Shown: piece after piece, positions 22,180-33,598 of the stretch
Position numbering within the stretch: position 1 is the stretch's first letter
How the letters are laid out: every line of letters begins with the position of its first letter
Source of the DNA: Seminavis robusta
Taxonomy: Eukaryota > Bacillariophyta > Bacillariophyceae > Naviculales > Naviculaceae
Direction: 5' to 3'
Assembly: GCA_903772945.1 (NCBI GenBank)
Contig: CAICTM010000086.1
Location: 1 to 64,000 of the forward strand
Length of the DNA: 64,000 nt
Translations under genes and position numbers: made by a program
The notes under the pieces: model-generated
What the model saw: only the letters and a program-made list of their open reading frames with translations
What the model was told of the DNA's origin: nothing
Databases searched by the model: none

Positions 22180-23163
22180 ATGAACAACGTGGTCAGCATG
22201 GCGCCACCCCCACATAGCGCAGCCGAGAAAGCCTTCCTTGGCCCAATCCCAAAGACGACCAACAAGTCCGTCTATATTCGCTTCAAGACGTTCTTCGTGC
22301 AAGATGCCAAAACGAAAGGCCGGAATCCTTCCAATGCGAACGTTATTAGGTCCGAATGGGACAAGGTCAAGCATCGAGTGAACCTCAACACCGAACATTG
22401 TATCGAGGACAAAGAGAACCCGAACCAACAGTTGTGTATTTGGCTGCATCAAGCAAAGCAGGATATGAAAGCCGACAAGGAGGCAAACGAAAATGCCTTG
22501 TTGGAGTGGAGCAAAGCGTTCAATCAAGCTGCCCCCTCGTATCTTCAGTCACTGGTTGACAAGCCCAGGAACGTGTATCAAGCGGATGATCTCTCGGGGG
22601 CCATCAAGAAGGCTCAAAGTGCAATCAAGGTTTGGCCAGAGGCAGCGGGAGAAGTCCTCTTCTCGTCCCAGCTGGAGGCAGCCAACCGTTTGTTGAAAGA
22701 CCTCTGTTTGGTTCGAGATGCCAGCCAACTGTGTACGAACCTTTGCAGACTGAGCCCACAAGGCATGATGGCACATGCCAGAGAGTTTGTCCAACTCAAA
22801 CAAGAGGTTGCAGAGCTTCAACACTTGAAAGCAGAGAAAGACGAAACGGATGAGGAGTACCGAGCCCTGGCAGACAAGTTGAAGCCCGAGATTTGTCGCC
22901 ATTTAAAGAAGGAGATGAGGTACGAGCCATCTCTCAAGGAAGGCTGGAAAACCATCACGTACCGCCGCGGTGGGGTTACTCCCGAGATTTTTCAGCAGGC
23001 GTTCGACTTGCCAGATGCAAAGACCAAGGTAGCCACCATTCCCAACAGCGAAATTGATTCAAAGGCCCTTCGCTTCGGAGCCCATTTGGAATACCACTCT
23101 ATCGTTGCCAAACTGCAAGGGACGGATCTTTCGGTCATTGGCAAGTATATCATGACTCGTTGA
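22180..23163 (+). CDS. Hypothetical protein, 327 residues
   Basis: Intronless frame beginning at a good ATG, with consistent codon composition throughout. The protein is soluble and charged, with an N-terminal block (KSVYIRFKTFF ... SEWDKVKHRV) followed by predicted helices, including a likely coiled coil at about 205-245 (FVQLKQEVAELQHLKAEKD). No signal peptide, membrane helix or catalytic motif is visible and I do not recognise the family. Its lack of introns and isolation leave open a retrogene or a transposon-derived gene, but no flanking repeats support that. Confidence 0.6.
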   Translation: MNNVVSMAPPPHSAAEKAFLGPIPKTTNKSVYIRFKTFFVQDAKTKGRNPSNANVIRSEWDKVKHRVNLNTEHCIEDKENPNQQLCIWLHQAKQDMKADKEANENALLEWSKAFNQAAPSYLQSLVDKPRNVYQADDLSGAIKKAQSAIKVWPEAAGEVLFSSQLEAANRLLKDLCLVRDASQLCTNLCRLSPQGMMAHAREFVQLKQEVAELQHLKAEKDETDEEYRALADKLKPEICRHLKKEMRYEPSLKEGWKTITYRRGGVTPEIFQQAFDLPDAKTKVATIPNSEIDSKALRFGAHLEYHSIVAKLQGTDLSVIGKYIMTR

Positions 23164-23768
23164 AGGATTGCAAGGAGTTGTCGTGTTGGGCTCTTCAAAC
23201 CTTCCCCGTTCTATTGCTGTTGGGATCTTTCGTCGTTACCGTAGGCCATAAAACTTCATAAAGTCAGCTGTGTCAAGTTGTCCACTAGCTAGTGCGACCA
23301 CCCATGTCTCCATATTTTTCGGGGTTGTCCGATGGTGCTTAGTCGCCCCACAACAGTGTCTTCCCGTTGGGTCGACTGTTTGAGCATCTTCACCACAACA
23401 ACGTTGGGCGAAACGTTCAAGTACGCGAATTCTAGCCATTTCTAGCCATCACTGCGTGTTCTATGATGCCATCAATGTACTCGGGGTGATTTGCAATCTC
23501 TCCTTCAGACGCATCGAAAGCCAAGCGTTGCTTGAGCACGGATTTGGCTGGGAGCAATTTGATTGTTGTGACTAGCCACCTAGTAGATTGTTAGTAGTCT
23601 GTACCAACTTCTCTTAATACGCAAGCTTGGAAGCTTGATGTGATTACTTTGATTGTCATTTTGGAAACCATGAAATACCCCCGTCCATCCACAACGTATC
23701 GTCCAAAGACGCCACTATGCCGGCACCAATGTCTGCACAACCGACCGATGCCATCTCTTGATTCTGTT
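23164..23768. other. Intergenic, nothing recognised
   Basis: 3' flanks of two convergent genes. Short open frames on both strands have no domain. Confidence 0.4.
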
Positions 23769-25485
23769 TTAACCCGATTCTTCATCACTCGCTAACGTGG
23801 AGAACTCGCAATCACTGGCCGCAAACCCTATTCTCGAATTATCAATGTCAAAGAGCACGTCGAGACCTCTCATAAAGTTGGCACCCAGGACACCACCTTT
23901 GCCCCTCCTTTTGTTGAAAAAGAAGGAGAATTTATACTGGCAAACTTCCTCGGGTTCTTTTTGAGGGTCAATATCATCATCTCTCCGCGACAGATAACTC
24001 GATGGTGGCATGGGCACCAGGATGCTTTTTCCTGCACGCTTGGGGTCCAAATCGGTTCCGACCGTGCCGGGAAGTTGGGTGCTCGTACCGGGAATAATGT
24101 CCGCTTGCTGTTGGTTGTCGTTGTCGCCTTGCTGCGGCCTCCACCCTTTGATTTGCAGCACAATAGTCGGCAAAAACTGGTCGATTTGATTTTGCGTCAA
24201 TTCGTAGCGATGTTGATCGGGATCAAAGACCATGACAGATTCCGGCACGATGGAGTTGAAGACTTCTACAAAGTGACGTAGCAATTGTTTGGTCAAGTAG
24301 GTTGCTGTGGTTCCACTATCCAAAATGATGTTTCCTCCATTGTTGAGATCTTCTTCAAAAATTTGTACCTTGTTCCATTGATCCGATTGAATTTCGGTGG
24401 ATTCCCCAGTTCCAGGCGCTAGTAGAAATACCTTTTCCAAGTGCAAGGTGAATTTTCCCTCTTTGGCTAATTGTTGCGCATAGACCATGGGTGTTTGGTG
24501 TAATCGGGTATCGGATCCTCCCAATACCATGGCCCCCGCCGGTGTTCCTTGTCGATCGACATGTCCCGGATCGGAAAAGCAGAGACTGAATGCCTTGTTT
24601 TCAATTTTCTTTTCTTGGTACATTTGATACCAAAAGGAGGGTTTGCTATTGTACAGACCCATGATACCGTCTGCCAACTACAAAAAATACAGTGAGTTCA
24701 CAGTAATGGATCGACTATCCATAATATAAAATACATTATGTATGTAACATACCTGTGTTTCAAAAAGCCCCGTGACACTGTCTTGACATCCAAAATGAAG
24801 TGGAAACGACACTTCCTTGACTCTTATTTCGTCGGCAAGGGCATGATTCCCTCCCGTGTAGACTTGATCGATAGCTTCGTAGGCATCCCAGGAACTTCCT
24901 TCGGAATAATGGCGAAAGGTTCGACATTGTTGCCTTTCGGGCTTCCAGGCCCACCAGACACTGATCGGACGCCGTCACAGGCGCAAAGGTTGTCGAATCT
25001 TCGGGTCGAAAGAGCAGGTCCGTATGATACTGCTGTCGGTCATCGTTCGACGCACTTCCTCCACAATGTTGGCAACCGGTACAGGGAAAGCCCGTGACAG
25101 AACTGCCCGTGTCGACAATCGTAGTGACACGTTGGGGCGTGGGTTGTCCCACCCACAAATCGACATAGTGGACGCCGTAGCCTTCATAGAGCGCGTCGAT
25201 ATTGAGTTCCAGAGGATTCTCTTCGGGCTCTTCTTCTTTCGAAGAGGCCTCTTCTTCGACTCTTCGTAGATTGTGGTGTCGCAATTGCCGTTGGGTGCGT
25301 CGTGTTCGCCGCCGCCGTTTGGCTTCGGCAGAGTCGCCTGGCAACAAGGGAAAGCGGACCAATTTACGATTGTTGTTGCTGTTCTCTGTTGTTGGGGTTT
25401 CCTTGGCATTCACCAAAGAGCTCTCAACCATCAAAGTGACAAGGCTCAGTGTGATCAGCCCCAAGAAAGAAAACGACGCTGTCAT
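23769..25485 (-). CDS. Secreted aspartic peptidase (family A1)
   Basis: Two exons, complement(join(23769..24677,24753..25485)), about 546 residues after one frame correction. Signal peptide 1-27, then a basic pro-region (RRRRTRRTQRQLRHH) and an acidic stretch. Catalytic aspartates lie in VDTGSS (D125) and LDSGTT (D364), the two lobes of a pepsin-like fold; GLYN and Cys-rich loops (CTGCQHCGG) resemble plant/protist A1 enzymes. The C-terminus (DIDNSRIGFAASDC) closes the second lobe, and there is no clear membrane anchor. The reading frame shifts by +1 near 24950-24962, between the SDQC and WWAWKPERQQC parts of the first lobe; both sides are clearly homologous to the family, and no stop-free intron solves it. 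This is either an indel in the assembly or a damaged allele. Confidence 0.8.
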
Positions 25486-26465
25486 CGTGGTCGTTGTTCT
25501 GAAAAGCGATAGATGTGCAATTGAAAGAAAGGTACGGTAGGCACAGATCGAAGGTGGCTACTCCTAACTAAATGCAACTGATGCCACGCTGCAGCAGGAC
25601 CTGGAGAAGATAATGCTCCAACTAGACTAGCAAGCCAGGATAGCAACGAGGAGGGGTGAGTGTGGGGAGGAAGGGTGCTCTTTGCCGGTTGTTGGGGGTT
25701 GCGTGATCGTGATTATCGTGATGTTCTTGCCTTGGAACTTGCTTGCTTGGATGGCCCCCCGACCATTTTCACGATTTGATCTGTTTGCTGCTTTTCGCAA
25801 ACGGTATTCAGAGCGATAGTAAATACAGTCTCCTATAATCTCTTTTAGACGTGGAATCGTTCATCCATGCATGAATATCTTCCAGGAGATCCCTCTGGTA
25901 CCGTACCGGCTGCTAAAGGTGTGATGGATCTGTTCGAGTAGCATTGCAGATGCAAAAGAACTGTGGTGCCCTCGATCTCTTCGGCTAGTCTTGCTCCTTT
26001 GCTCCTCCCTGCACTCCTGCCTTCACACCTTTCCTTGGTTTCCATGTTGCCCTGCTTGCGCACTTGATTGCTTGCCGTGCGTTCCTGCGTCGTGCCCTCC
26101 CCTCGAGCTCTGTCCCCATCCTCATCTTAGTTCTCTCTAATCCATAGTAAACCCGATGAATACGACTTCAAAAGAAAGCAGGTACGGACCAGCAGAGTAT
26201 CAAAACACATGAACTCGGCCGTTCCCCGCATCGCATTCAAATAGCATACAGCAATTCAAGACTGTTGATGAATTTCAACCAGGCGGCATCCCTAACAAGG
26301 TGTGATGGATCGAGCAGATCATAGATAGCCGGTAATAGACGGCACACTTGTGTATACTTGAACACCTGAACTCGGCCGTTCTCCGCATTCGAATAGCATA
26401 ATTCAATCTTGCCTTCTTCTCTACCCATTCATACTTTTCTCTCTCCCCCTCTCTCTCTCTCCAAC
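25486..26465. other. Intergenic with imperfect direct repeats
   Basis: Nearly 1 kb of non-coding DNA between divergent genes. It includes the direct repeat described separately and a GGTGTGATGGATC motif seen at 25918 and again at 26299. A TCTCTC run at 26430-26460 sits just before the next ATG, a typical pyrimidine-rich 5' leader. No gene seen. Confidence 0.4.
26205..26407. repeat. Imperfect direct repeat, about 47-53 bp, two copies
   Basis: Copies at 26205-26258 and 26361-26407 share TGAACTCGGCCGTTC(C/T)CCGCAT followed by AATAGCATA and AATTCAA. They lie 60-260 bp upstream of the ATG at 26466, so they could be regulatory or a remnant of a local duplication. Confidence 0.7.
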
Positions 26466-27230
26466 ATGAGCGATCTCCAAAGATGTACCGTTAGCCCTTT
26501 GCTTGTAGGATTCATTGTGCTCCTCAAGGAGCATTACGACAAAGGCATTTCTTTTGTATCTCTGGCCCTCTTCGAGGCTTTTGGCGTTGTAGAATCTCGG
26601 CATCAATGGGAATGTCACGTCTCGAGAGTGGAACAGCTCCTTTACGACATCAACAAAGCCGAACAAGACAAGCATGACAAGGATGAGATGGAAAGAGTTC
26701 AGGCGGCTTTGCAAGATATTGGTGAGTTGCTGCGGTACTTGCATGTCGTGAAGGCATCTTTTTGAATACTCTCATTTTTCTTCCCCAGCTGCGACAACTC
26801 AGTGCATCCGGAGTGGAAAGACCGTGGTGGTTGGAGACATTGCACTTTGAAACTGGCGATTTATCTTGAAGGAATGAACAGCCAAGTTTATGGTCGCGTT
26901 CTTGGATTGCTAGGATGTCAGAAGAAAACTAGATGCGCCGTCGAAAACAAAGAGAATGACGAAAGAGCGAAAAAGCCCGAAATCGCCGACGATTACAAGG
27001 TGGATGACGACGTTGCCGACCTTGACGAAGTGAAAGAACTCCGAAACAAATTACTAGGACTGAAGGAAGAGAGAAACAGATTGACAAAACAATTAGCTGA
27101 GCACAATAGGCGCCACGATAAAACGAAAGCTGAAGTTGAGCGCACGCGGAAAGAATTATTCGAGGCTTGGACGGAGCTGTGTTATGCTTCCACGATCATA
27201 CTGTGCGGTGAAGGTTTTGAAGTGGCGTGA
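26466..27230 (+). CDS. Hypothetical coiled-coil protein, 227 residues
   Basis: Two exons, join(26466..26721,26803..27230); the 81-nt intron GTGAGT...CAG joins LQDI to VHPEWKDRGGWRHC in phase. An alternative acceptor 13 nt upstream gives a different frame that soon stops. The N-terminal half is helical (ALFEAFGVVESRHQWECHVSRV), and residues about 150-215 form a charged coiled coil (VKELRNKLLGLKEERNRLTKQL). No targeting signal. I do not recognise it; the WKDRGGWR block is distinctive and could serve as a search seed. Confidence 0.6.
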
Positions 27231-27605
27231 CTCTCCGCTGGTTCCTCGGTCTTTATCTGGTGCTCATCCGAGGATACCGGAACGTTGCCCTATGGTATGG
27301 GCTAACTTTGCTCGTCGCCGAATGCGGCAAACGTCTTTCAATCTTTCAAGAGGACGCACGTATAAAAGAGTAGCGTAGCAAGACTTGAACAGTTATCATT
27401 CGAATCATATAATATAGTAAAAGCAAAAACGAACTACGAGCCAGACAATAAGCCGCCGCACTTCATAGAATCTTGGCCTGGCCGGGGTGCATTGATTGTT
27501 CTTGTAACATACAGTACGTACAGTAGCGCAGAAAGAATGGATGTCTCGCTGCCGCTGGTCGATCTCCACTGGACCACCAAAGAACTAATGATGACTGATC
27601 GATAC
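27231..27605. other. Intergenic, possible last exon of LRR gene
   Basis: Convergent 3' flanks. The stop of the LRR gene lies inside GAAGTAAGTATC, a strong donor look-alike, and a CCGGCCAG acceptor-like site occurs about 120 nt downstream on the minus strand, so a further LRR exon is possible here. Confidence 0.35.
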
Positions 27606-29576
27606 TTACTTCCCGTCATCCGTGCTCTCTTCGTTTTGAGAACATGTGCAACCACAATTGCATGCCACTTCCAAGCAATCAATGGTTACCACTGCTGTGG
27701 GGATGTCACAAACTTCGGCAGGCACTGATCCTGTGATTCCAATGTCTCGAATTTGCAAGAGTTCTAGCTCTGATAGCAAACCGAGCTCCGAGGGAATAGG
27801 TCCCGTAAACAGATTCTGATACAACCACAAATTCTTGAGCTCCATCAGTTGGCCTAGTTCCGTCGGCAGTGATCCAACCATGAGGTTGCGGGAGAACGAC
27901 AACAGCGTCAGTGATGTGGCAAGCCCTAGTTCCGTCGGGAGGCTTCCCTCGAGTTCATTTTGATACGCCCACAAGCGCTCGAGCTCCGTCAGCAGACCAA
28001 CTTCGGTTGGAAACGTTCCCGAGAACATGTTGATCCGCAGCGACAGTGACCTCAATGAAGTCCAGAGGCCAATCTCGGTCGGCAACGACCCAGTCAAGGC
28101 ATTGCCATGCAACGAAAGTTGGTTCAAGAGGGAAAGTTCTCCTAGCTGCGATGGAATGGGGCCTCGTAGTTGATTGTCATCCAACGTGAGCGTCTCCACG
28201 TGTGCCAATAGTCCAAGTTCACTGGGGATGGACTCATTAAAGGCATTGTCCTCCAGCTCGAAGTGGGTCAAGTTGGCCATGGAAGCCAGCTCGGTTGGAA
28301 TGGGTCCAGTCAAGTCGTTGCCTCCCAAGATGAGGCGCTCCAGATGTGTGAGTAGCCCGAGTTCGGTGGGAAGTTGAGATTGAATCGAGTTCAATTCGAG
28401 ATCCAACGTGGCAAGAGACGTCATCAAGGCCAATTCGGGAGGAAGGGATCCATGCAAATTGTTCCGCCGCAAGGCCAAGATCTTGTAGACGCCATCTTCG
28501 TCGCAGGGTGGTTCCATGGATTCCTCGTCTTGATGTGTCGTATGCCACTGACACTCGTGTTGGGAATACGAGGATGATTGCCATCCCTCCATGTAGATCC
28601 ATTGTTCTTCGGTATCATCATGTTCATCGTTTCCACCATTTGTCGCAAAGTAGAATGTTTTCAACACGTATCGCTGAAGCAACTGTTCCCGGCTGTACGA
28701 TGTCAAGTATGGATCCGTGGTCACCCAGTTGAGAGCTCGCTGCTGAGGAGACGTTGGAATCTCGAGGGCTTGTCGTGTGTAGACGGGTAGACTGCTCACA
28801 AATTCGTTGATCCATTGCGTCGTCGTCACAGGACTGATTTCCAGAATCATAGTGGGCTCGAGTGTCGGAGGCGGAGGGATGGACGTAGTAGGCTGGTCCA
28901 TGTTGTTGACAGGCGATGATGTGGGGGCATCGGTAGTATTGGATGCTCCTGTCTCATTCTTGTTGGTATCTGGATCTTCTTCTTCTTGTGTAGCACTGAC
29001 ACTACTACCACGGTTGGGATTGGTTTCATCACTGGCCGCAATCGACTGTGGTGGACGCACTACAGCCTGTTTGTTTTGTTCATGTTTCATTCCAATCACA
29101 ATTCCCATGGCCACGGCAATTCCAACCAACATACAGAGCGCCAAGACGAACGCCCAAAACCAAAGACGACGCCTTGGCGTGGGTTCCAATCCCAGGGCTT
29201 GCTCAGGACTCGTTTCGTCTTTCCACGTGGGAACACCTTCTTCCCGCGCAGTATTATTATTATTATTACTGGCACGGGGGGTCGGCATGTCTTCCGGTGA
29301 CGTCTCTTGCGGATCTCGATTGCTGAGTTCATCTTGGAGGCTACTGACGAATGAATTGGTGTCTGAGGAATCATTGTGAGGGTTGTAGAATGTCCCTACC
29401 AGCAAGGAAGTGGAAACAGAATTGGTACCACCGGCGGAATGCGAAAACTCTTCTTCACTGGTAGAGTAGATGCCAAGCATATCATCTACCGGATGGCTGT
29501 TGTTCGTTGCAACCATAGTAGCACGGGAGACTGCCGCACACTCCACATCTTCGCTGTGATAAGGGTAGACGTTCAT
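27606..29576 (-). CDS. Membrane-anchored leucine-rich repeat protein
   Basis: Single exon of 656 residues from the ATG at 29576. Residues 1-135 are Ser/Asn-rich and probably cytosolic, then one membrane helix (about 137-160, WFWAFVLALCMLVGIAVAMG), a Thr/Pro-rich stalk, a domain with WVTTDPYLTSYSREQLLQRY and FYFATNGG blocks, then about ten plant-type LRRs of 24 residues (consensus LPTELGLLTxLExLxLxxNxLxGPI) to about 620, and a Cys-rich cap (CLEVACNCGCTC). This type II layout with extracellular LRRs is common among diatom receptor-like proteins. There is no kinase domain, so any signal must pass through partners. The stop codon overlaps a donor-like GTAAGT, so the C-terminus may be spliced differently. 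Confidence 0.8.
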   Translation of the reverse strand: MNVYPYHSEDVECAAVSRATMVATNNSHPVDDMLGIYSTSEEEFSHSAGGTNSVSTSLLVGTFYNPHNDSSDTNSFVSSLQDELSNRDPQETSPEDMPTPRASNNNNNTAREEGVPTWKDETSPEQALGLEPTPRRRLWFWAFVLALCMLVGIAVAMGIVIGMKHEQNKQAVVRPPQSIAASDETNPNRGSSVSATQEEEDPDTNKNETGASNTTDAPTSSPVNNMDQPTTSIPPPPTLEPTMILEISPVTTTQWINEFVSSLPVYTRQALEIPTSPQQRALNWVTTDPYLTSYSREQLLQRYVLKTFYFATNGGNDEHDDTEEQWIYMEGWQSSSYSQHECQWHTTHQDEESMEPPCDEDGVYKILALRRNNLHGSLPPELALMTSLATLDLELNSIQSQLPTELGLLTHLERLILGGNDLTGPIPTELASMANLTHFELEDNAFNESIPSELGLLAHVETLTLDDNQLRGPIPSQLGELSLLNQLSLHGNALTGSLPTEIGLWTSLRSLSLRINMFSGTFPTEVGLLTELERLWAYQNELEGSLPTELGLATSLTLLSFSRNLMVGSLPTELGQLMELKNLWLYQNLFTGPIPSELGLLSELELLQIRDIGITGSVPAEVCDIPTAVVTIDCLEVACNCGCTCSQNEESTDDGK

Positions 29577-30499
29577 TATTGTGGGATATGAAAAGAGGTA
29601 TGTCAGCTGGCCGTTTGCCAATAGAATCCTTTCTTTTGTTGACGAGAGATCGGCGGTCCAAACGGTTTCTACGACTACCCAGTCGAGTCTTCCAATCTCT
29701 GGGGGGTATCAGCCTGCTTTTGACTCCAGCTTAGTGCAGCGGTGTGTTTGGCTGATCTGCTTCCTTTAGCACTTGTTTTCCACAGTACTCGATCGATCGA
29801 TCCAAGGTTGTATGGCACGACAAGCAATGAGTTGACTGACGAAAAGCAACGGCCAGTGGGGCAACGTCCCTCCAAGGTTCGTCGTCGACGCAAAAGAAGT
29901 GAGAGATGAAACAACGAAGCAAAGATCTCGCCGTTACTTTTCTACCAAACCTACATACACAAACTCACTACCATGGACTACCTAACGGTACTCTTTGTCC
30001 AATGCAGACAAACACTCTCGGAGTTGCCAGTGCTTTGGCTGCGGAAGGGTGGTGGGATTCCGAGAACAGGTTTTCCAATTAGCAACGCAATGCCGCCGCT
30101 GTCACTTACAGCTGCGTTCCACATGGTAAGGTCAGGGATATCCTCAAATCGGCTAACAAAGCTTGCAAGGTTTGATGAGGCACATGGGCTTCGGCTTACT
30201 CGACCACTTGAATGCGGCGGAGAGCACGAGTGACATGGATACTTCCGTCCCATCGAGTCTGAGCCTTGCTATCTACACTGTAGCTACCTGGTAGTAGCTA
30301 CATTAGTTGATTGAACCGAATCACTGATTGCAAGAGAGCATGCTATTGGATTAGACTAGAAGATTTGACGAGATCAAACTATTCTACTGATACCTTACCA
30401 AAAACATGCTCTAGAAAGGGAGTTGGCCTGTTGGCCTAGCTAGACAACTGAGCAATACAGCACACACAACAAATACCAACTACATCACTGGCTCCTTAG
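29577..30499. other. Intergenic, nothing recognised
   Basis: Upstream of the LRR gene. A frame at 29973-30233 starts with ATG but has no domain. GATCGATCGATC occurs near 29790, and TAGCTAC runs near 30280-30300. Confidence 0.4.
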
Positions 30500-31915
30500 A
30501 CGCCAAACCGTTCTCTACTGTCTGCACCTATTGGTATTTGTGGACCAATCTAATCTAGATTATTGTGCTCACTCTTAAAGAAAACTCAAGGGGAAGCTCT
30601 GGCCTCTTCAGCACGGGGGGGCTTCCAACAGCACCAGCAGGGCCGGCGCAGAAACCACTCTCAACAGTCTGGTACAAGTATTCCAATACAGATGGACTGC
30701 TCCTTAGAACGCTCCAGCTTCGGCAAGCTCCAAATCTCCAGCAGCCATGACATCAAAGACACATTGGTCCTTCAAGGCACCCCCGTGTTCACAGACATTC
30801 TCTGCAGCTTCCATGGAAATGGTGGATTCACCAAGATGGCGGCGGCCTTCTCTTTCAGGGCCAGGCATGGTGCATTGAACTGGGTGCTGGGGGAACCTAC
30901 TTGTCTGGAAGAGCTTTGGTTCAGTCTCAAGGACTTGCCCTTCATTGCCAAAGGCATCAGCGTCTGTCATGACAGTGCCATTGCGGGAAAGCCACATGCC
31001 AGTTCCAAATTCTCCCAAGAGACCCTGGCTGCCATCATACTCGTCAAAGCTGGCACCAACTGTCTTGACACTGACCAGGTCCTTGAAGGACTGAATAACA
31101 ATCTGCTTTCCTTCTCCAAGCTCAAAAGTGAAAATGTCTTGCTTGGAGTTGACCTTCTCGTGGAGGACAGGTACTTGTCATCCATTGTGTCCAGCTCTGC
31201 GTTTGAGACACCATCTAACATGTAGCCACCATATTCACCAACCTCCAAGACGCTGTCTCCAATTTGAACAGCCGCCGACTCAATGAAAGAGTACTGGTAA
31301 CGGGCCTTGGTTCGAATGTGGATATCCAGGCCAGGCCCTCCTGCAAACAAGGGATTGGTGATGAAGACCGTCACATTCTCCATGAAAATCATACCACTTG
31401 CTGGCCCAGGTCTTAAAGTGAGGATCTCCAGTTACAACACCATCATCTGCAGCAGCAGTGGGGGAGGCTGTTGGACTACTTGCGGGGCTTTCTGTAGTAG
31501 CAGTGGGGGAGGCTGTTGGACTGCTGGTGGGGGAGGCTGTTGGACTACTCGTGGGACTTTCTGTAGCAGCAGTGGGGGAGGCTGTTGGACTGCTCGTGGG
31601 GGAGGTGGTTGGACTGCTCGTGGGAGCAGCAGTGGGGGAGGCGGTTGGACTACTCGTAGGAGCAGCAGTGGGGGAGGATGTTGGACTGCTGGTGTGGCTT
31701 TCAGTGCAAGCAGTGAGGATCACAGCCCAATAGTCTAGTGTTCCTATGTCACCACTATCATCATCAGTGATATCCAGAGTCCAAAACCTGTTGATAGGTA
31801 GCCATCGAAGGAAGAAAGAGGCTGGTCTGGCTGAACATCTACTCCATCCTGAGCACAAATTGAAGAACCTTCGACAGTAAGACTGTTTGTACTCGAGTCA
31901 TCAGAAACCTACGAG
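30500..31915 (-). pseudogene. Broken, 5'-truncated copy of P-domain/VWD secreted-protein gene
   Basis: Reads on the minus strand and matches the intact gene at 40359-41654 through its VWD domain, C-terminal tail (ending AEAGAF at 30704) and about 200 bp of 3' flank to about 30500. Against that copy it lacks two nucleotides after GECD (near 31385) and one in DKYLSSTRR (near 31170); together these restore frame, but the shifted part meets a stop at 31280. A third shift lies near 31790 in the P-domain remnant. Unlike the other copy it has a Ser/Pro/Thr linker (31440-31700) between the domains, and its P-domain is only distantly similar. It starts abruptly near 31915 without a signal peptide. Probably non-functional. 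Confidence 0.75.
31440..31700. repeat. Coding minisatellite for Ser/Pro/Thr linker
   Basis: A run of 12-bp units (on the plus strand GTGGGGGAGGCT, GTTGGACTGCTC and variants) that reads on the minus strand as SSPTASPT/SSPTAAPT repeats joining the two domains of the broken gene. Such mucin-like linkers are flexible and O-glycosylated in secreted proteins, and easily change length by slippage. Confidence 0.8.
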
Positions 31916-32430
31916 GTACAGTCGTAATGGTACGGTACCCTCAGAAAAAGGCTCGTAAATACGTGATTAGCAGTCCCACTCTACTCTGACGACTGAAAGC
32001 TCGATCCACCAAGCCGAATCGACATTTGTTGGATCTCTAGCTAGAGCCCAGCTTATGGCGGTTGCGTCTTGCTGATTTGATTGAATCATTGATGTGCCTA
32101 ATGGACGCCATGTGGAGGATACCTCGTACTACAGTTGCGTTTGGTAGTAGCTGTGGTACCGGTACATCATGTCGTGAATGATTGAATCGTCGTTGCTGCC
32201 ACTCTTACTGACACGTAGCTCTAGCCCAGAAGATCTTCATACACGACGGAGAGACCAAGTCGTTGAATCCCACAGAGCGAACGACTCCTCCAAGAGACGT
32301 TCACATAATTCATCCAGCCACTGCCTCGAGACGCACTCTAGCAAAACGACCTAACCCAACGAGCAACGCAACGACCCCCAGCCAGGCCAAGACCAACCAG
32401 CCAAGTATCTAACTAAACATACGGTGCATC
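31916..32430. other. Intergenic, nothing recognised
   Basis: Between the broken VWD copy and the small gene at 32431. No inverted repeats like those around 39.3-42.5 kb are seen here. Confidence 0.4.
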
Positions 32431-32682
32431 ATGTCTCCCTCATTTATCTGGAAAGAAAACTCCAAAGTGATGCACGACAAGGTAATTGGTGCTACCCCAT
32501 TTCTGTTTCGCCATTTCACGCGCAGTGGTCTTGACAACGGTCTGGTAGCTCATGGCTGTGGCGAGGTTACCGAATCCATCCTGTACGAAGTGGTCCGTGA
32601 AGTCACTCCCCCCGCCCATTTGGAGGCTTCGTTGAAGATTTTGGATGACAATCGTACCACCACCACAGAAACGAGTGAGTAG
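32431..32682 (+). CDS. Small hypothetical protein, 83 residues
   Basis: ATG in a leader rich in CAACC (GTGCATCATG). The product is mixed charged/hydrophobic with a central HGCGEVTESILYEVVREVTPP segment and a Thr-rich end; no signal peptide or membrane helix. I do not recognise it. The coding-like amino-acid mix (few Leu/Ser shadows, regular helix) supports a real gene, but length alone is weak evidence. Confidence 0.45.
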   Translation: MSPSFIWKENSKVMHDKVIGATPFLFRHFTRSGLDNGLVAHGCGEVTESILYEVVREVTPPAHLEASLKILDDNRTTTTETSE

Positions 32683-33598
32683 AGTGAGAGTGGTACCGTA
32701 CAGTCAGTGGTTCCTCTGCTGCCAAGATAGATGGGCCTGATGGAATGAACTCCCGAGAGAAAGGCATGATGCGGATACAAGAGATACTATAATAGTACAA
32801 GATACAAATAAATGACAGTCCCAGGATGTAAGGTAGCTTTAAAAGCTTAAAATGTTCTGACATCCAAAGTCAATAGCGAAGCGTGCCAGCAAGATTTTGA
32901 TTTATGATTCCTCTTCGTCAGAGAACTTGTTTTAAGGAATAGGAATGCCGAACTGTGCCACGTAGTATGAGAGCTCCACGATACTTAAGTAAGAAGCTCA
33001 GCTGATTTACGAAGTGAAGAAGTGCGAGAACCCAAATAACGCCATGGCCTGACTGAGCTCTTTGGCGTGTGTTTTGATTGGTTTATCGACTTTGGCGTCT
33101 GACCTGGCCATTTTTATTTTGACGGTTTGGCATTGCCCCTTCGAGGCAAGTTCAAATGGGCGAGAATGGCGGCGCAGTTCTTGGATGAAGAGTGTGGAAA
33201 AAAGACAAGGCAGTTTCAAGACAAGCAGCTGTTTGGTTCTTGGTTTCTTGGGGCGTTGCTTTGATCTTCGCGTGAAGGCTCGACACCGTGGCGTTCCATT
33301 GGTTGCACCACGTCAACATACAAGAAGACAACTAACTAACTAACTAACTAAAAGTCTAAAGAGTTGCATGAGCCTCATTTTTGAATTGGCAAGGATCAGT
33401 TTGACGTTGTTGGTATCGCTGATTTGATTTGACTCCAGTTTTGGCAAAACCAAGCACACACGCATCCCTCCATCAAGAAGAAGAAAGTCTACTGTTGCCA
33501 CCAACAGGACATTCTCTCTCTCTATCCATAGCATACCATCATCTCAGAGCTGTGTCAAGTTTGCTCATTTCTGATCTTTTGGTTCTGTCTGTCTTCCA
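32683..33598. other. Intergenic, nothing recognised
   Basis: Upstream of Rab3GAP; contains an (ACTA)n run near 33331-33350 and a TCTCTCTCTAT leader near 33513. Short open frames without domains. Confidence 0.4.

Noticed and set aside
26717-26790. Acceptor CCCCAG at 26788 for the intron of the coiled-coil gene
   Set aside because: It leads to a frame that stops after about 20 codons; the acceptor at 26802 keeps a long, coiled-coil-rich frame.
29973-30233. 86-codon ORF between the LRR gene and the broken VWD copy
   Set aside because: ATG present but no recognisable feature on either strand; a chance frame is likely.
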